Positions 62,774 through 64,000 of a stretch of 64,000 nucleotides of DNA are shown here, one piece after another. The stretch lies in NCBI RefSeq assembly GCF_029689945.1, contig NZ_CP121451.1, positions 5,704,001 through 5,768,000 of the forward strand, written 5' to 3'. The first letter of the stretch is position 1, and each line of letters starts with the position of its first letter. The DNA is from Paenibacillus amylolyticus. Its GTDB lineage: Bacteria; Bacillota; Bacilli; Paenibacillales; Paenibacillaceae. A program made the translations under genes and the position numbers. Under the pieces are notes generated by a model. The model made no database searches. It worked only from the letters and a program-made list of their open reading frames with translations, and was not told the DNA's origin.

Positions 62774-63892
62774 TTGGATAAAATCATACTGAAACGTCTG
62801 CTCCGCGGCTTATGGGTTATCATTGCGACCGTTCTGATCGCTGTTGCCATATACTTGCTGTTCCCGCTTCTGTATCCTTTTGCGATTGCCTGGATAATCG
62901 CCTATGCCATGAATCCATTAGTGAAACTGCTTCAGCATCGAGCCCGATTTCCCCGCTGGCTGGCTGTGACTCTTTCATTGATCCTATATTTTGGAGCCAT
63001 TGCGGTGATACTGTCTGCAGCGATTACCCGCATGGTAAAAGAAGTCATTTCACTTACGACAAGCTTCGATCTTCATGTGGATGAGATCAAGGACACGTTT
63101 GTGCGCTGGACCGAGAATGACACCATTCAGAGTTTGATTACGCAGATTAATGAATTTTACAAGGAGAATCCCAACTACCAGGAAACCATCAACAGCAACA
63201 TTAGTAAAACAACCGAAACGGTAGGCACAGCAGTGACCGATCTGGTCACGGGATTTTTCAATATGGTTCTGAATCTCCTGACTTCCCTGCCGAACATGGG
63301 AGCGGTATTAATTGTGGTTCTGCTGTCTACATTCTTCATTAGCAAAAGTTGGACCCGACATAGCATCACCGTATCGGGCTGGGTGCCCTCCTCCATTCGC
63401 AAGCCCATATCAGACATATGGGCTGACCTGAAAAAGGCTTTGTTTGGATATGTGAGAGCACAATTAATCATGATCTCGATTACAGCACTATTCGTCATGA
63501 TTGGACTGCTGATATTGCAAGTGAAGTCAGCCTTCACCATCGCTCTCTTTATTGGTCTGGTCGATCTGCTTCCTTACTTGGGTGTGGGTCTGGTCATGGT
63601 ACCTTGGGCAGCATACCTGTTTATGAACGGAGATCTGTATCTGGGCATAGGTATCAGTGTTATCTATCTGATCTTGCTGATCGCCCGTCAGATTATTGAA
63701 CCGAAGGTACTTGCCAGTAGTGTAGGGCTCGACCCACTCGCCACGCTGGTTGGCATGTTTGTCGGTTTGAAACTGTTCGGTGTACTTGGCTTGATTATCG
63801 GTCCTGTCAGCCTGGTCATTCTCGATGCGTTTAATCGGGCTAACGTATTGCGTGACCTCAGAACGTATATCATCAACGGGCGTGTCCGATGA
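62774..63892 (+). CDS. ytvI: Sporulation integral membrane protein YtvI (AI-2E transporter family)
   Basis: A 372-residue permease-like protein of the PerM/AI-2E family with about eight helices: IIATVLIAVAIYLLFPLLYPFAIAWIIAYAMNP at the N-terminus, a soluble middle (100-165), and the conserved LVDLLPYLGVGLVMVPWA and QIIEPKVLASSVGLDPLATLVGMFVGLKLFG. TTG start at 62774 with AGGAGAG eight bases upstream; an ATG nearby is out of frame with an immediate stop. The order ytvI-citZ-icd-mdh is as in Bacillus. Confidence 0.88.
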   Translation: MDKIILKRLLRGLWVIIATVLIAVAIYLLFPLLYPFAIAWIIAYAMNPLVKLLQHRARFPRWLAVTLSLILYFGAIAVILSAAITRMVKEVISLTTSFDLHVDEIKDTFVRWTENDTIQSLITQINEFYKENPNYQETINSNISKTTETVGTAVTDLVTGFFNMVLNLLTSLPNMGAVLIVVLLSTFFISKSWTRHSITVSGWVPSSIRKPISDIWADLKKALFGYVRAQLIMISITALFVMIGLLILQVKSAFTIALFIGLVDLLPYLGVGLVMVPWAAYLFMNGDLYLGIGISVIYLILLIARQIIEPKVLASSVGLDPLATLVGMFVGLKLFGVLGLIIGPVSLVILDAFNRANVLRDLRTYIINGRVR

Positions 63893-63930
63893 GGCATCAT
63901 CCTATAGATGATGCGTACACAGAAAAAATA

Positions 63931-63980
63931 GAAAAGGCTTCGTTCAACAGAAATCATCTGCTGAGCGGAGCCTTTTCCAT
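63931..63980 (+). terminator. Terminator after ytvI
   Basis: Twenty-base arms 63931-63950 and 63958-63977 (GAAAAGGCTTCG... with ...CGGAGCCTTTTC), using a few G-U pairs, loop AAATCAT, then CATTTT. Confidence 0.75.
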
Positions 63981-64000
63981 TTTGCATTATAACTGATTTT

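Overview
The window looks like a chromosome segment of a spore-forming, SLH-surface-layer Gram-positive of the Paenibacillus type. Support: an alpha/beta small acid-soluble spore protein, the sporulation proteins YtaF and YtvI, NrdR, very large SLH-anchored polysaccharide-degrading proteins, and the Bacillales order ytvI / citZ-icd-mdh / pho two-component genes / polA-mutM-ytaF-coaE / nrdR. Genus is inference. About 22 reading-frame breaks in 15 genes, nearly all one base lost in a short homopolymer and including core genes (polA, mdh), point to sequencing or assembly error. Broken genes are therefore reported as single loci.

Layout. 1-3113: 5' part of a huge collagen-like (Gly-X-Thr) gene on the minus strand, running off the left edge. 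3.3-5.9 kb: TetR-controlled NAD(P)-binding oxidoreductase with three matching operators, then an AraC regulator. 6.0-10.3 kb: an unknown duplicated-domain protein and an iron cluster (FhuF-like reductase, siderophore-binding lipoprotein, Btr-like AraC/binding-protein fusion) with two Fur boxes. 10.5-15.2 kb: MarR-nitroreductase-monooxygenase cassette with three tandem 15-bp operator-like repeats, BBE-type FAD oxidase, second MarR, alpha/beta hydrolase. 15.4-20.6 kb: flavin module of an FMN reductase, a fused FMN-reductase/FMN_bind/FAD_binding_2 enoate reductase, LysR, and the ApbE flavin transferase that probably flavinylates the fusion. 20.7-32.5 kb: two divergent giant exported SLH proteins, one with two GH43-like modules (about 2605 aa), the other with CBM9-like, esterase, FnIII and SLH parts.

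32.7-41.7 kb: a compact defence cassette. A complete four-gene Wadjet-type anti-plasmid operon (DUF2397/DUF2398/SMC-like/DUF2399) lies between an intact tRNA-Ala(GGC) and a 59-nt degenerate 3' tRNA-Ala copy in the same orientation, the usual footprint of integration at a tRNA. No integrase is visible.

41.9-64.0 kb: core genome. nrdR, ssp, lytic transglycosylase, coaE, ytaF, mutM, polA, phoU, pstB, a CBS-domain soluble chemoreceptor-like protein, phoP, phoR, cupin, stress-type SDR, 7TM-PAS-GGDEF cyclase, mdh, icd, citZ, ytvI. Three Pho-box arrays with 11/22-bp spacing lie before pstB, the CBS-chemoreceptor gene and phoP, tying that receptor to phosphate limitation.
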